The position numbers and the translations under genes are program-made. A stretch of DNA of 64,000 nt from Clytia hemisphaerica. Taxonomy: Eukaryota; Cnidaria; Hydrozoa; Leptothecata; Clytiidae. Below are positions 34,583 to 45,618 of this stretch, one piece after another. Location of the stretch: NCBI GenBank assembly GCA_902728285.1, contig CACVBU010000185.1, forward strand, positions 1,172,845-1,236,844. The letters are read 5' to 3'. Every line of letters begins with the position of its first letter. Within the stretch, counting starts at the first letter, position 1. The notes under the pieces are model-generated. The model was not told the DNA's origin. It made no database searches and saw nothing but the letters and a program-made list of their open reading frames with translations.

Positions 34583-34711
34583 TTTTCAAACAGTTTCTCA
34601 ATTTGCATTAGTTTGTTTACCAATTATTGATTCGTCTGGAACTTTTGTTGTACGTTTAGTTTATCTTCTTTTTTTCAGTTATAAATAATAACTCAAATAG
34701 TAAAACACAAA

Positions 34712-35618
34712 ATGGGAAATACTTTTGCCAATCAATCCAATTCACGATACATGAAAGACGAGGAGACTCAAACTTCGCGCATAGCTCCACAGATGGTATC
34801 TTCATCTACCCAAACAGACGGTGGTCCCATCATAAACGAAATTGACGACCACAGTAAGTAAGACGGCTACATTTTGCTTCTACTTATTTTAAATTTGTTC
34901 ATTGTCACTCGATATATCTCTATTGTGCATGATTGTAAGATGTTCACTTTCCAATTCTTGGAAACTTTCATTAAATTCAAAAACCGAAGGCAACGCTTGA
35001 TTTTAATTGCCCTACAGTATCGTTTTCTTTTAACACCATTATTTTGGTTTTCCTTTTTCAGCACGATTGGTACTGGGTATTGTGGCCCAATCGAGGGAGG
35101 AGCTCAAACAAATGTTAACATCTCAGAAGAGAATGGAGAGTGGTAAGGAAAACTTAATGATTTCGTTTTCCTCTCGGATTGATGATGAAAATATGGGTTT
35201 CATATTAGCCTTTACAGAAATTTTTCTCTGCATTATTAAGATTTTCAGATTTTTTTAGAAAAATCATCCTAAAAATCAACAAAGTAACAAAAATGGCTCA
35301 AATTTGCAAGTTTTACCAGATTTTACTGAAAAAATTTAGATTCCACCTATTTTGGTATTTTACTACCCTGGGTAGTAAAACTTTTTTTCGAATTTTTGTA
35401 ACATCACCACGGTAGTAAACGTCATAATGTCTGAGATCTTACTACCGACTCCCCTTTAACAGTAGCTTGTGATCACAATAATTGAAACTACTTTCAATCA
35501 TTCCTTTATAGTTTACGGGTACCTTTCACGCTCGCGCTCATCATCATCGGGATCATCATCGGCATCCTCGTCACGTTACTCGCCGTGTACGAAAGTTAAA
35601 GACCGTAAAGGAAATTGA
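34712..35618 (+). CDS. Small three-exon gene, TQT motifs and Arg/Ser tail
   Basis: Exon 1 is 34712-34853, exon 2 is 35062-35142 and exon 3 is 35512-35618. Donors are GTAAGT and GTAAGG, acceptors TTTTTCAG and TTTATAG. Both introns are phase 1 and the 81-bp middle exon keeps frame. The 109-residue product starts MGNTFANQ (Gly-2, a possible N-myristoylation start). It has two TQT tripeptides (EETQTSR, SSTQTDGG), the core of dynein light chain LC8-binding motifs, then a predicted helix LGIVAQSREELKQML. It ends in a Ser-rich stretch (SRSRSSSSGSSSASSS) and a basic tail. No family is recognised. It lies between two Helitron-class elements, so it is a host gene, a captured gene, or an element accessory gene. 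The splice structure is visible; the functional hints are inference. Confidence 0.6.
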
Positions 35619-36231
35619 TTTATGGGTTATTCGTTATTGGTTTGTTGCTCTGTTGCGTTACTGCATTTTACCTCCTTCTCCTTTAACTTTTGTATATTTT
35701 TCGAAAAATTGAGGTGGCGTCTACTTATCTATCGCACTTACTTACCCAGTATTGTTCGCTCAATTTCACTCGTGTCCTTTTGAGTTATGAAATCAAGTAG
35801 TTAACCCATTTTTGCTCTAGCCGCAGGTGGGCATTAAAATGGGTGTTGGGGGGGACGGCGTTAAGATTCCAAAAAAGTATTTCCCGATTCGGTTTCTATC
35901 GGATGTTCGGGAGAGCGGGAAATCCGCTGAAGAAAACGAAAGCGCGAGATATTATCTCCTTTATTGTGTTGTTTATCTCCCTTATTGTGCGCTCCTGCTT
36001 GAGCAATCGATAGAGAAAAGTTGATGAAAATGAAGTTAGCTTCCTAATAAACTGCCAGTACAAATCAGTTAGTGAAGTAAACATTGGCTGGTCACGAGAA
36101 AACCTAATCGATATTCTTGCCAAATTTTCTGCTAGAGAAGGGTGAGAATTTGCTTTCATTGTTTTTGATTACCATATTTTTAGTGTAAAAAGATAGATGC
36201 AAGTGTAAATACTGGTATTAATTTATCTCAC
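35619..36231. other. Spacer between the small gene and the Helentron
   Basis: No supported gene. GAAAACCTAATCGATATTCT and nearby strings may be Helentron 5' sequence, but I could not find inverted sub-terminal repeats to prove the boundary. Confidence 0.35.
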
Positions 36232-38535
36232 TTGCTAGTTATCACTAAAAGAACTTGTCTGTGTTATATATCAGACAAGCACCCCAGAGGTTACATGCGA
36301 GCTCCTTGTAACCTCTTGCTAAGCTTACTAATCCCACTAATCCTACTAATCCTACTAAAGAAATTCAACGGTATCAACTTATCTAACTTGCACATCCTGC
36401 AAAATCGATCATTCTTTGTGAGTCAGTTTCACAACGACCACACCGCTAAAATCGTTTCCATCTTTTTGACAAGCATGCCTGCATATAAAGTTTCAAAAAC
36501 TGTTTTGGGTTCTTTTAATCAAGCCAACAGAGAGATGTTTGGTGAAACAGCCGGTACGCAATGTAGTGCTAACTGCCTCTACGCTATATTCTGGTCCAAT
36601 GTTAGACGTGTTTCTATTTGGAAAACTACTGACCTAGACAGAATTTTAATTGAAGGAGACAAATTATACAAACAATTAAATACAAATAGTTATTTATCGG
36701 TAGATGAAATGCCACATTTCATTGAATCAAATGGTATTGTCACTGAGCTTCATTTTTTAAATTCTGAAAATGGACAAGCTAAATTGATCAATGACTATCC
36801 TCTGCTTCAAATTCCTCTGAGCATGGCTCCAAATCCAGACTTTGACGCATTGATGATCATTGAAGGTTTTACTATAGCAATTATGAGAAGGCCTCAAGGA
36901 TTTTTCCTTTTTGATTTGCATAGTCGTAATGAATTTGGACTACTTGAACCACTTAATGGAAAGTCTTGTCTTATAAAGTTTGAAGACATTTTTGAACTTG
37001 AAAAATATATTCAACATTTTTATTTAGAGGAAAATAACAAAGATAATTTATTTTTCCTTATTCAATTCATCAAAGTAGGTGAACTAAAAGAAGATTTTAA
37101 AAAGGTTCTTCAGCGAAGTTATTCTGGCTTTGTAAAGAAAAGTGCAATCAAGCGAAAAAATGATTCTGATGATGGAAATGTTTTAAAAAAGCGTCAAAAG
37201 ACACGCCAGGAAAGCAATCATAAATTTTATGAGAAAAACAAAGAAATTCTGAAAGAAAACCAAAAAAATTATCGTGCATTAAATAAAGAAAGCCAAAAAG
37301 TCTACCGCGTCCAAAACAATGAAAAAATAAAAGACAGCAATAAAATCTACCGTAACCAAAACAAGGAAAAAATTAAAAAAAGTAAAAAAGCTTACCGCAC
37401 CCAGAATAGTGACAAAATAAAAGAAAACAAAAAAGCCTATCGTGAACGAAACAAAGAAAAGCGAAAAGAAACAAATTCTCGACAGAAAGAGCGAATAGCA
37501 AAATTTAAAACTCTCGTAAATGAAGGTCCTTTTTATATATGTGTTTGTTGCAACCGATGTCTCTATCGACAAACTGTTGTCGAATATACACCTGAAAACT
37601 ACAATATGCCAGAAGAAAACTTTTGTTCTGAAGTAATTTCATTTGATGGCCAATTGTATATTTGTAAGACATGCCATAATAAACTTAAAAAAGACAACTT
37701 ACCATGCCAGTCTGTCAAAAACAAGCTCGATATTTATGAATTACCAGCTGAATTTCATACTCTTCGCAGGCTTGAGAAAGTTTTAATTTCTCAAAGAATT
37801 TTATTCAAAAAAATTGCTATCATGCCAAAAGGTCAGTTTCCTAAGTTAAAAGGGTCCATTTGTAATGTACCCATCGACATAGAAGATATTGCAAAAACTT
37901 TACCAAGAAGAACAAACAATAATGGCTTGGTCATTGTCAAATTAAAAAGGAAACTAGAATATAAAGGACATGTCATTTTTGAACCTATTAGACCTGATTT
38001 CATTCAAAGTGTGTTGATTTATTTGAAAGATATCAATCCTCTCTATCATGACATAGTGATCGATGTGAATAATATATCTGAGGACCGTATCATAGATGCC
38101 AATTCCGAAAGTAAAGGTTCTTGTGAAGGCAATGAAAATGATGAAATTGACGATGACAAGGAAAGTGATAAACTCGATGGAACGCAAGACAATGCTTCAA
38201 AATTAGAGGAACTTGAGACAACTGCAAACCCTCTTGATGCATATCGTTCTAGTGCGAATGAGACTACTCTTATGCCTCACACTCCCTCTGAAACAGACAT
38301 AGATAATGAAATTCTAACATTAGCCCCTGGTCAAGGGAAAAAGCCAATTTCCATTTTGAATGATGAGGATTGCGAAATGCTTGCTCACCCTCATTTATTT
38401 CCTAAAGGTAAATTTGGATACAAAGTTGAACGAGATGTTAAACTTAGTCCCTCCAAGTATTTTAACCAGCGTCTTTTGAACTATACCCAAAAGTTTGCTT
38501 CCGACCCAGACTATATTTTTTTGCCAGTTTTGTGA
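36232..38535 (+). CDS. Helentron N-terminal region: C76-like peptidase, basic repeats, DUF6570-like
   Basis: A 767-codon frame with no certain start; the first ATG is at 36296. Residues about 85-280 resemble the papain-like fold of herpesvirus-tegument-type (C76) deubiquitinases. Q-C in GTQCSANCLYA (about 109) could be the oxyanion Gln and nucleophile, and FDLHSRN (about 227) the acid and His. About residues 335-420 hold four or five copies of an N-K-E-K-I-K-x-x-x-K-x-Y-R repeat. Next come CVCCNRCLYRQ and ICKTCHNKL (two CxxC pairs) and the DUF6570-like ELPAEFHTLRRLEKVLISQR with MPKGQFPKLKG. A Glu/Asp-rich linker leads to the start of the Rep region (AHPHLFPKGKFGY). It ends at a TGA after a T7 run (38516-38522); dropping or adding one T joins it to the next frame. 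Confidence 0.75.
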   Translation: MLVITKRTCLCYISDKHPRGYMRAPCNLLLSLLIPLILLILLKKFNGINLSNLHILQNRSFFVSQFHNDHTAKIVSIFLTSMPAYKVSKTVLGSFNQANREMFGETAGTQCSANCLYAIFWSNVRRVSIWKTTDLDRILIEGDKLYKQLNTNSYLSVDEMPHFIESNGIVTELHFLNSENGQAKLINDYPLLQIPLSMAPNPDFDALMIIEGFTIAIMRRPQGFFLFDLHSRNEFGLLEPLNGKSCLIKFEDIFELEKYIQHFYLEENNKDNLFFLIQFIKVGELKEDFKKVLQRSYSGFVKKSAIKRKNDSDDGNVLKKRQKTRQESNHKFYEKNKEILKENQKNYRALNKESQKVYRVQNNEKIKDSNKIYRNQNKEKIKKSKKAYRTQNSDKIKENKKAYRERNKEKRKETNSRQKERIAKFKTLVNEGPFYICVCCNRCLYRQTVVEYTPENYNMPEENFCSEVISFDGQLYICKTCHNKLKKDNLPCQSVKNKLDIYELPAEFHTLRRLEKVLISQRILFKKIAIMPKGQFPKLKGSICNVPIDIEDIAKTLPRRTNNNGLVIVKLKRKLEYKGHVIFEPIRPDFIQSVLIYLKDINPLYHDIVIDVNNISEDRIIDANSESKGSCEGNENDEIDDDKESDKLDGTQDNASKLEELETTANPLDAYRSSANETTLMPHTPSETDIDNEILTLAPGQGKKPISILNDEDCEMLAHPHLFPKGKFGYKVERDVKLSPSKYFNQRLLNYTQKFASDPDYIFLPVL

Positions 38536-39950
38536 TTCAACAAGTCTCTTTAACCAGTCAGATAAATGTTGCCATGAGAAAAGTTGCTGCTAATAATTTG
38601 AATGCTGATATGTTAAGTCAAAATTTCAAAGAAACTGTGAAACAATTTATCGCAAATGACAAAGCCTTTGCTTTTATGAGTACTGTCAAAGGAACTCCAG
38701 CCTATTGGAAGAAATTTCAGCAAGAAGTTTTAGCAATGGTCAAACAATTAGGACCACCAACTTTCTTTTTTACTTTGAGCTGCGCAGACCTAAGATGGAA
38801 TGAATTGATTTCTATTATTTACAAACTCAAGGGTCAAGATGTCACTGATGAATTCATTAAGAATCTTTCATATCATGAAAGATGTGATTTGTTGAATAGC
38901 AATCCTGTACTTGTAGCAAGGCATTTTCAATATAGAGTTGAAGTGTTTTTTAAAACAATAGTTTTGAACGGCCCACTTGGTAAAACAACTTTTTACGCTA
39001 TTCGTGTTGAATTTCAAGTGCGTGGCAGCCCTCACATCCATTCTTTTCTTTGGATCTTAAATGCTCCTACATTAACTCAGGAAACTAAACATGAATACAT
39101 TGAATTTGTTGATAAAATAATCAAGGTTTATTTACCATCGCAGCAAGAAGATCCTGAATTATTCAATTTAGTGAAAACCTATCAGTTACACCGACATTCA
39201 AAAACATGTCGCAAGTACAAAAATACACCTTGCAGATTTCATTTTGGGAAATTTTTTTCTGAAAAAACGATAGTGTCAGAGCCCTTGCCACAAGAGTTAC
39301 CACATGAGCAAAAAGAATCCATATTGACACTAAGAAAAGAATTATTAGTCAAAGTAAAGACTTATATCAACGAGAACCTCAATCCAAGTAAAAGAAACTT
39401 TTTTGATCCAGAAACAGAAAATTACAGTCCAGCTCCGACCATCAATGAAGTTCTTTTAGAACTGAATATTTTGAAAGACGATTATGAAAATGCTCTTTCA
39501 GTGTCTGATGATGATGACTTTCATATATATTTGAAGCGCGATACAAATGCATGTTTCGTAAATAACTATTTTACTGCAGGTCTCAAAGCTTGGGAAGCAA
39601 ATTTGGATATTCAGCCTGTTTTTAACTATTACAAAGCAGTATCTTACACGTGTGCATATTTGTCCAAAACAGAAGATGAAGTGTCTCATGCTATGAACCA
39701 AGCTGTTCAAGATGCTTTTGAAAACGGCGGTGACAAGTATGAACAAATGAAATCAGTTGCACATGCCTATGTATCGAAACGGGAGGTATCAGTGCAAGAA
39801 AGTGTCTATCTCAGTATGCCAGAACTATGGCTTCGCAAGGTTTATCCAGGTGTAACCTTTGCAAACACAAATGTGCCAGAGAAAAGATTTCGAATGTGCC
39901 TTAGTGAAAATGAAATTAGTGAACTTCCTGAGGATAGTACGTCTATTTAA
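38532..39950 (+). CDS. Helentron HUH Rep domain
   Basis: A 472-codon frame that continues the previous one after the T7 slip (FVIQQVSLTSQINVAMRK). It contains the Helitron_like_N core: GPPTFFFTLSCADLRWNEL (about residue 74), the HUH motif GSPHIHSFLW (about 165-174) and the Helentron-type tyrosine box AVSYTCAYLSKTEDE (about 371). LPAE-like linkers and ARKVYPGV-like text (LRKVYPGVTFAN) follow, as in other Helitron proteins. It stops at TAA 39948-39950. The same frame then reads KKNMLDR, a second TAA (39972), and CDRPNELSGVYRSVAK into the helicase part. These are two nonsense positions within 30 bp beside an A11 run. Role: nicking and strand transfer in rolling-circle transposition. Confidence 0.85.
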   Translation: MIQQVSLTSQINVAMRKVAANNLNADMLSQNFKETVKQFIANDKAFAFMSTVKGTPAYWKKFQQEVLAMVKQLGPPTFFFTLSCADLRWNELISIIYKLKGQDVTDEFIKNLSYHERCDLLNSNPVLVARHFQYRVEVFFKTIVLNGPLGKTTFYAIRVEFQVRGSPHIHSFLWILNAPTLTQETKHEYIEFVDKIIKVYLPSQQEDPELFNLVKTYQLHRHSKTCRKYKNTPCRFHFGKFFSEKTIVSEPLPQELPHEQKESILTLRKELLVKVKTYINENLNPSKRNFFDPETENYSPAPTINEVLLELNILKDDYENALSVSDDDDFHIYLKRDTNACFVNNYFTAGLKAWEANLDIQPVFNYYKAVSYTCAYLSKTEDEVSHAMNQAVQDAFENGGDKYEQMKSVAHAYVSKREVSVQESVYLSMPELWLRKVYPGVTFANTNVPEKRFRMCLSENEISELPEDSTSI

Positions 39951-40022
39951 AAAAAAAATATGCTGGACAGATAATGTGACCGCCCAAATGAATTAAGTGG
40001 AGTTTATAGGTCTGTTGCAAAA

Positions 40023-41385
40023 ATGTGCTATGCAGAATTCTTACGCTTTTACAGTGTTGTTTATGAAGAAAATGATGAAAATGATTGTCAACCTAATCAA
40101 CTTGAAGACGAATTAATCGAAGCAAACCATCCAACAATAAATGGCTATCCAAAAGTTGTTAGACTCCGGACGATGAAAGGTAAGCTTAAATGTCGCCAAG
40201 TACCGCTAATTCTCCGCCTTTATGAGCCTAATAGAAACAAGCATCCTGAAGATTATGCACATCATCTTTTGATGTTATATTTACCATTCCTTGATGAAAA
40301 AGAACTGTTATCCGAGGAGCATAACACTTACACAGCAAAATTATTAGAGCCAGGTGTTATTGAGACAATTGAAGAAAATCGAGCATTAATTGAACCATAT
40401 GCAGGTCTAGTAAATGATGCATTGCAAAGATTTAGAACTGACATGATTCTCAATATGAACGACTTTGAACAGCAGGAAAATGATGAAACAAACGCTGAGC
40501 TTCAAAATAATTCTGGTGATAATAATAATGATGAGTCAGAGTATGAAAACAATGAAGACACAGCTCAGCTTAGAGCAGCAATACCAATGGAATCGATCTT
40601 ACTCCCAGACAATGAAATTAATACAAGAATAAGATCTCTCAATCATCAACAAAGAGAAGTTTTCGATGTTATACACATATGGGGCAGAGAGTTTGTCAAA
40701 TACCTTTCGTGCAAAGTTCCTAAAATTATAGAGCCATTCCATATCTTTTTAACTGGTGGCGGAGGCGTGGGAAAATCCCATTTACTTACAACAATTTATC
40801 ACTCATTGTCAAAACTTTTAATGTACAAAGGGGGAGAACCTACTAAACAAAGGATTCTTGTGCTTGCACCAACAGGTGTAGCAGCTATCAATGTCAATGG
40901 AACCACAATTCATACTGGTTTAATTATTCCAACAAAAAAACTATTTCCCTTGAATGCAATGTCTAAACAAAATTTGCAAAAAAAACTTGCTTGTGTTGAG
41001 ATTATAATGATAGATGAGATTTCCATGGTCCCTAGTCGATTATTTAGAAATATTGATTCAAGGTTACGTGAAATATTCAGTTCTGATAAACCTTTTGGTG
41101 GAAAGTCGGTCTTAGTCTGTGGTGATTTATATCAACTGCCACCAATTTTTAGAGATCCAATTTACAAAGCCGATTGTTCCTCTATGCAAAGTATTGTTGG
41201 ATTTGAATTATGGAGAAGTTTCCAAATGGCAGAATTAACTGAGGTCATGAGACAGAGAGATGATATAGATTTTGTAGACCTATTAAATCAAGTGCGTTTA
41301 GGTGAACTTGGTAAAGAAAAAGAAGAACTTCTGAAATCTAGGTTTATTACAAATTGCAATCCAGATTATCCTGCTAATATAACTC
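40023..41385 (+). CDS. Helentron PIF1 helicase, N-terminal part
   Basis: In the same frame as the Rep part, separated only by two TAA codons. After KMCYAEFLRFYSVVYEE and an acidic, Asn-rich linker (about residues 155-180) come the helicase motifs: HQQREVFDVI (Q-like motif), Walker A LTGGGGVGKSHLL (about 243), LAPTGVAAINVNGTTIH (motif Ia), Walker B MIDEISMV (about 329) and VCGDLYQLPP (motif II/III, about 366). The reading LTEVMRQRDD, FVDLLNQVRLG follows to NIT, where the hAT-like insert starts. The ORF runs on to 41588 only through insert sequence. The rest of the helicase lies at 44236 onward. Confidence 0.85.
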
Positions 41386-44230
41386 CAGGGGCGTATCTAG
41401 GATTTTTAGGATACCCTGCAAAAAAGATTCAGCTATATATAGTGATTCAGCTATATATAGTGTCTAAGGAGGGCCCACCATGGTTGGGCCCGACGGGCCA
41501 GAAAATTTTTGAATTTCGACCCTCTAGATTGGCTAAAACAGCCACCTTTTTATGCCCAATGTACCATGAACCAGAGATAAAGAATTAAAATTCATTTCAT
41601 TTAAGCACAAAATGAAGCTGGTAAAACTAAGATAGTTTTTTGGGTTAAATTGTTTTAAGAACCAAAAAAAGAGTGGCCTCTAAAATATGGAATAAATGAA
41701 GGAAAGAGAAAGGAGGTGTAAAAAAAAATAAATAACTATCATGAATTTTTTAAAGAATTTTTTGAACTTTATATACAGAAAAAAGTGAAAAATGATAGCA
41801 AAATAATACAATAGCACACAAAAGATTATAAATTATACAAAAATCTTTATCTGATCGTGATGATAGCAATAATAATAATAATAATAAATATTTACCAAAC
41901 TGTCTAACATTTTTTATTATGATTTTGATTCTTATTGTCTCAAATTTATTTATCTTATTGCTGCCAAAAGGTGACTTAAATAATTTCAAGCAGATTAATA
42001 ATAATAAAATAAAAGCCTTTTGCAATTTCAAATGAAAATTTAGAGAAAAAGAGCAAAACTATTTTATTCAGACTGGTCAAGAAAAGAGTATTTCATTAGA
42101 AAATTGATTAATGTGATGCATTAAAGTATCCAAAACTAGAATTTGTACTGAAGCTGAAATCTCTATAGTTGGTTCATCTTGAAATTGTAGTCTAGCCCCA
42201 TTCTGGTGTCTCGTTTGGAACTGTTTGCCAAATCAAGCAGAGAATCCTGTACCAGGGGTAAAAAGCCCCCAATCCGAATTGAAAACAAACCATATGTCAT
42301 CAGAAACTCATTTATTCATTATGTACATAATGCAGCATGTTTTATGTTTGGTATCAAAATTCAGTTGTTGTGTTATAAATTTTATACTTTGTATATACAT
42401 TATGCATCCAAATTCATTTGCATTGGCAATTACATATCAAAATCAAATCAAGATGTACTTTCCATTACATGACAAATATTGATATCCAGTTTACAGGGAA
42501 AATTTTGAATCCAAAAACTTCCAAGAAACTAAATGTTAGGTACACATCATCATTTTGATTGAATTATTCCATTCTTGTTGTTTCATTTCTGTTGATCTTA
42601 TTAGCAGACTTTGTCAGTGTTTACTAAGATTTCGTACCAACAACGTGAAGGTGCAAAATAATCCATTGATCTAGGGGCTACTGGACAGTATGATGGCAAC
42701 GGCAACTAACCTGAAAGTATATAATGAAGAGGGAATTAGGATCTTTGCAAGCTACACCTACATATTTAACAAACACAAAACAACAAAATTTAAGTCAAAC
42801 GACAACTGGATAACCAATGAAATTAATCTTATATAATAACCGGCTGACTGTGGGTAACCGCCAACCGCAATGCTTCATGACTGAGCCAATCTACTAAACT
42901 TATTGGATGGTTTTTTTTGGTTCTGAGAATAATACTTACAATTCAGGAAAAGTTCTGCACACGTGCAAGGCATCGAAGTGTATCCATCAAAGAATTGTTG
43001 CCCACAAGATGGAGAGAAATGGAACTGTACAGGCAATTTCCATTTGGAAGAGAACTAAAACAAAATAGAAAAAAATCATTTTTAAGATTGTCGTGCAGTT
43101 TTTATGACCAGTACTTGACTGGCAGGTGCTGGCCCGCAAACTAAACATAGTCAAATACAATATGTTTGTGTACCTCAAAATAGTGTGCGAAAGACCCAAA
43201 TAGATCTTTTTCTCTCCCCAGAAAATTTTTTTAACCGGCCAAAACATATTAAAAACATTAGGGTGTCAAGGTCAGAATCACAAAATTTTCAATGTTATTT
43301 TTTTTCTCTTATTTCAAAATAAAACCACAATAGGTTGGTTGTCCCTTTGCCTCTTAAATTGCCACAAATTCATCTCCTGTCGTCAACCTTTTCTTAGCCA
43401 GAGTGATTGGCCAAACAAACAGTAAGTACGTACCCCGATTGATCAAATATCTTATAAATATTTCATGATTGGCCACTCACTCACCACACACAACAAGTGG
43501 TTTTGTTGATTACCAAAAATTATGACAAGTCATAGGCCATAGGCAGATAAGTAGAGAAAGAGGGGGAAGGGAAGCAGTTTTTCCTTCACTTATGCTTATC
43601 AGATTATAATTGATAACATGCAGGCATGAAAAATAATAGAAAAAAATACCACATACCTTACAGACTTGACTTTCCTTGTTGCAATGGATTTCAGAAGATA
43701 ACCATAAGAAGAAAAACAAACATTGAGATGACCTTGATGGCAGCCCTCAGATGTCAGACGACGAATTTGGAGAAGATCGAAAATGTGCAGGCTTCAAATT
43801 CTTCAGAATTTGCGACAAAATAGATAAAATCAGGACTGTCTATTCTGTTTTTTCTTCTCCAAGCATCTAAAGCCATTTGACGAGTCTTGACTTTTAACGT
43901 TTTGACACTAACAGCCATCAAATCCCGGGCAAACCCTGCATTTTGACCTCATCCAGGTCTTTCTGCAAAATTTTGCAGGGTGCAGGCCTGCAAAACGCTT
44001 TTGTACACAAAATCTAAAATACAGACTCGAATTCACGCTTCCTGTAACGCGACTTGATAAACAGTTTTCTTATATTTACCGCGGACTTTAAGTCAGTAAA
44101 ATAAATCTAATGACACTAACGAATGATCCGGAAAAACAACTCCGGGTAGGCTAAAAACAAGCTGCGACAAAAAAGACTCCGGAGCATACCCTGCGAGTGC
44201 ATGTTTTGCAGGGGTGTCGCACCGCCCCTG
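41386..44230. mobile_element. hAT-like element inserted in the Helentron helicase
   Basis: A 2845-bp insert with ends CAGGGGCG and CGCCCCTG, the classic hAT terminus, flanked on both sides by AACTC (41381-41385 and 44231-44235). Removing the insert and one AACTC rejoins the helicase near NIT-HI. A 5-bp duplication is shorter than the usual 8 bp of hAT, though hAT variants with shorter duplications have been described. Inside are an 18-bp tandem pair (ATTCAGCTATATATAGTG at about 41429-41463), a GGGCCCACCATGGTTGGGCCC-like palindrome at 41473, and AT-rich sequence. No transposase domain was recognised; short frames at 42206-42482 and 42917-43247 look random. It is probably a non-autonomous element. 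Confidence 0.7.
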
Positions 44231-44235
44231 AACTC

Positions 44236-45618
44236 ATATTTTATGCAGAAAATAAACCAGTAGATTCGTAAAATTTGCAAATGCTTGATAAATTACCGAC
44301 TGAAAAACATATAATTTTTTGCACAAGATGAGGTGCCAAAGCATTTAACAAATAGTGATTTGAAATTTATTGAAAATGCCAAAGCAAGAGATACAGGTGG
44401 GCTAGCTCGTATTATTGAAATTAAAGAAGGTGCTCGTGTTTTGATTTCAAAAAATATTGACATTGCTGATAGATTAGTCAATGGACAAGTTGGAACAGTC
44501 ATGAGATTCAAATTTAATTGCAATAATAAACTTTCAGGTATCTATATAAAACTTGATGATGACAATGCAGGTAAAAAAGGGTCCAATTTGGATAGTGTAT
44601 GCAGAGAAAATAATTGGACTTTGATCGAAAGAGCAGAATCTACCTTTGATACAAGAAAATATAATAAAAAGTCGTTAATGGTTCGTAGAACACAATTTCC
44701 ACTCATACTGTCGTATGCATGTACTAGCCACAAAGTCCAAGGGCTAACACTTCAGTCAGCAGTTGTAAGCTTTGAATTATTTGGTCAAAGATATTTCAAT
44801 GAAGGTCAAATGTATGTTAATTTGTCAAGGGTGACTGACATAAAAGGACTATTCTTAATTGGTGAATATAATAGAAATGCTATCAGAGTAAACACTGAAG
44901 CGGGACTTGAATACGAGCGTTTGAGAAAAAATTGTTGTTTTCAAAAAGTTCAAAGTTTTTCATCTGTTTCGACCTCTTCCAATTGTTTACATATCTCCCT
45001 TCTTAATATTCGCTCAATGAATAAACATGCTGTTGACCTAAAAAAGTCAGAAAATCTAATGAACAGTGACTTATTATGTCTTACTGAAACTCAACTATCA
45101 CCTACAAGTGATACTAATGAAATTGATCAAACATTGAATGGTTTTAATATAGAGTATAACAACAATTCAATTAATCGCTTTCAAAACACTGCATATTGTT
45201 CAAACTCTTCAATTCAAATTTTGGAGTGTAATAAAGCAGCTGGCTACACATTGATTAAATTCAAAAAGAGTCATTTATTAGTCAACCTATTACCCTTTTA
45301 CTCTTGTACAGACCACCTAATTCTTCAAGAAACACTTTTTATGAAGATCTATTGCAACTTATAAGCTATGATGGTGTAGACATTATTGTGGGCGATTTTA
45401 ATATTGATGCACTAGATCCTACCAATCAAGACTTAAATGAAATACTTTCTTCATACAAAATGATAGTGAATGAACCAACTCATCTTGCTGGTGGGCTTCT
45501 TGACCATGTTTATATAAAAACAAGTTTTATAAGTCAGAGAGAAGTGAAATGCTTTATAAAAGATATTTATTTCTCTGATCACGATGGAGTTTGTTTCACT
45601 ATTTTGAATGATTCTTGA
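44236..45618 (+). CDS. Helentron PIF1 helicase C-terminus plus AP endonuclease
   Basis: Resumes after the insert with AENKPVDS (about 44242), MLDKLPTEKHIIF, then a shift at the T6 run 44315-44320 into DEVPKHLTNSDLKF. Helicase motifs follow: GARVLISKNIDIADRLVNGQ and LSYACTSHKVQGLTLQSAV (motif V), then QMYVNLSRVTDIKGL (motif VI). From about 44985 it is an endonuclease/exonuclease/phosphatase-type domain: LHISLLNIRSMNKHAVDL, CLTETQLS, YRPPNSS, VGDFNIDALDP, and the C-terminal SDHDG that carries the catalytic His. A one-base shift near 45290 separates the two endonuclease halves. This domain, related to CR1-like LINE endonucleases, marks Helentrons. The ORF ends with TGA at 45616-45618. Confidence 0.85.

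Larger units (their letters stand above)
36232..45618 (+). mobile_element. Helentron-class element, interrupted once
   Basis: A co-linear block: cysteine peptidase-like domain, basic repeats, DUF6570-like region, HUH Rep, PIF1 helicase and C-terminal AP endonuclease. Rep plus helicase plus endonuclease defines Helentrons (Helitron2). The coding sequence is cut by a 2.8-kb insert (41386-44230) and by several one-base lesions and stops. The true element ends lie outside the coding limits given and were not fixed. Confidence 0.85.

Noticed and set aside
36296..36380. Hydrophobic start of the Helentron frame read as a signal peptide
   Set aside because: The stretch comes from a simple TCCTACTAA repeat (about 36330-36357) and precedes a replicase, so secretion is implausible.
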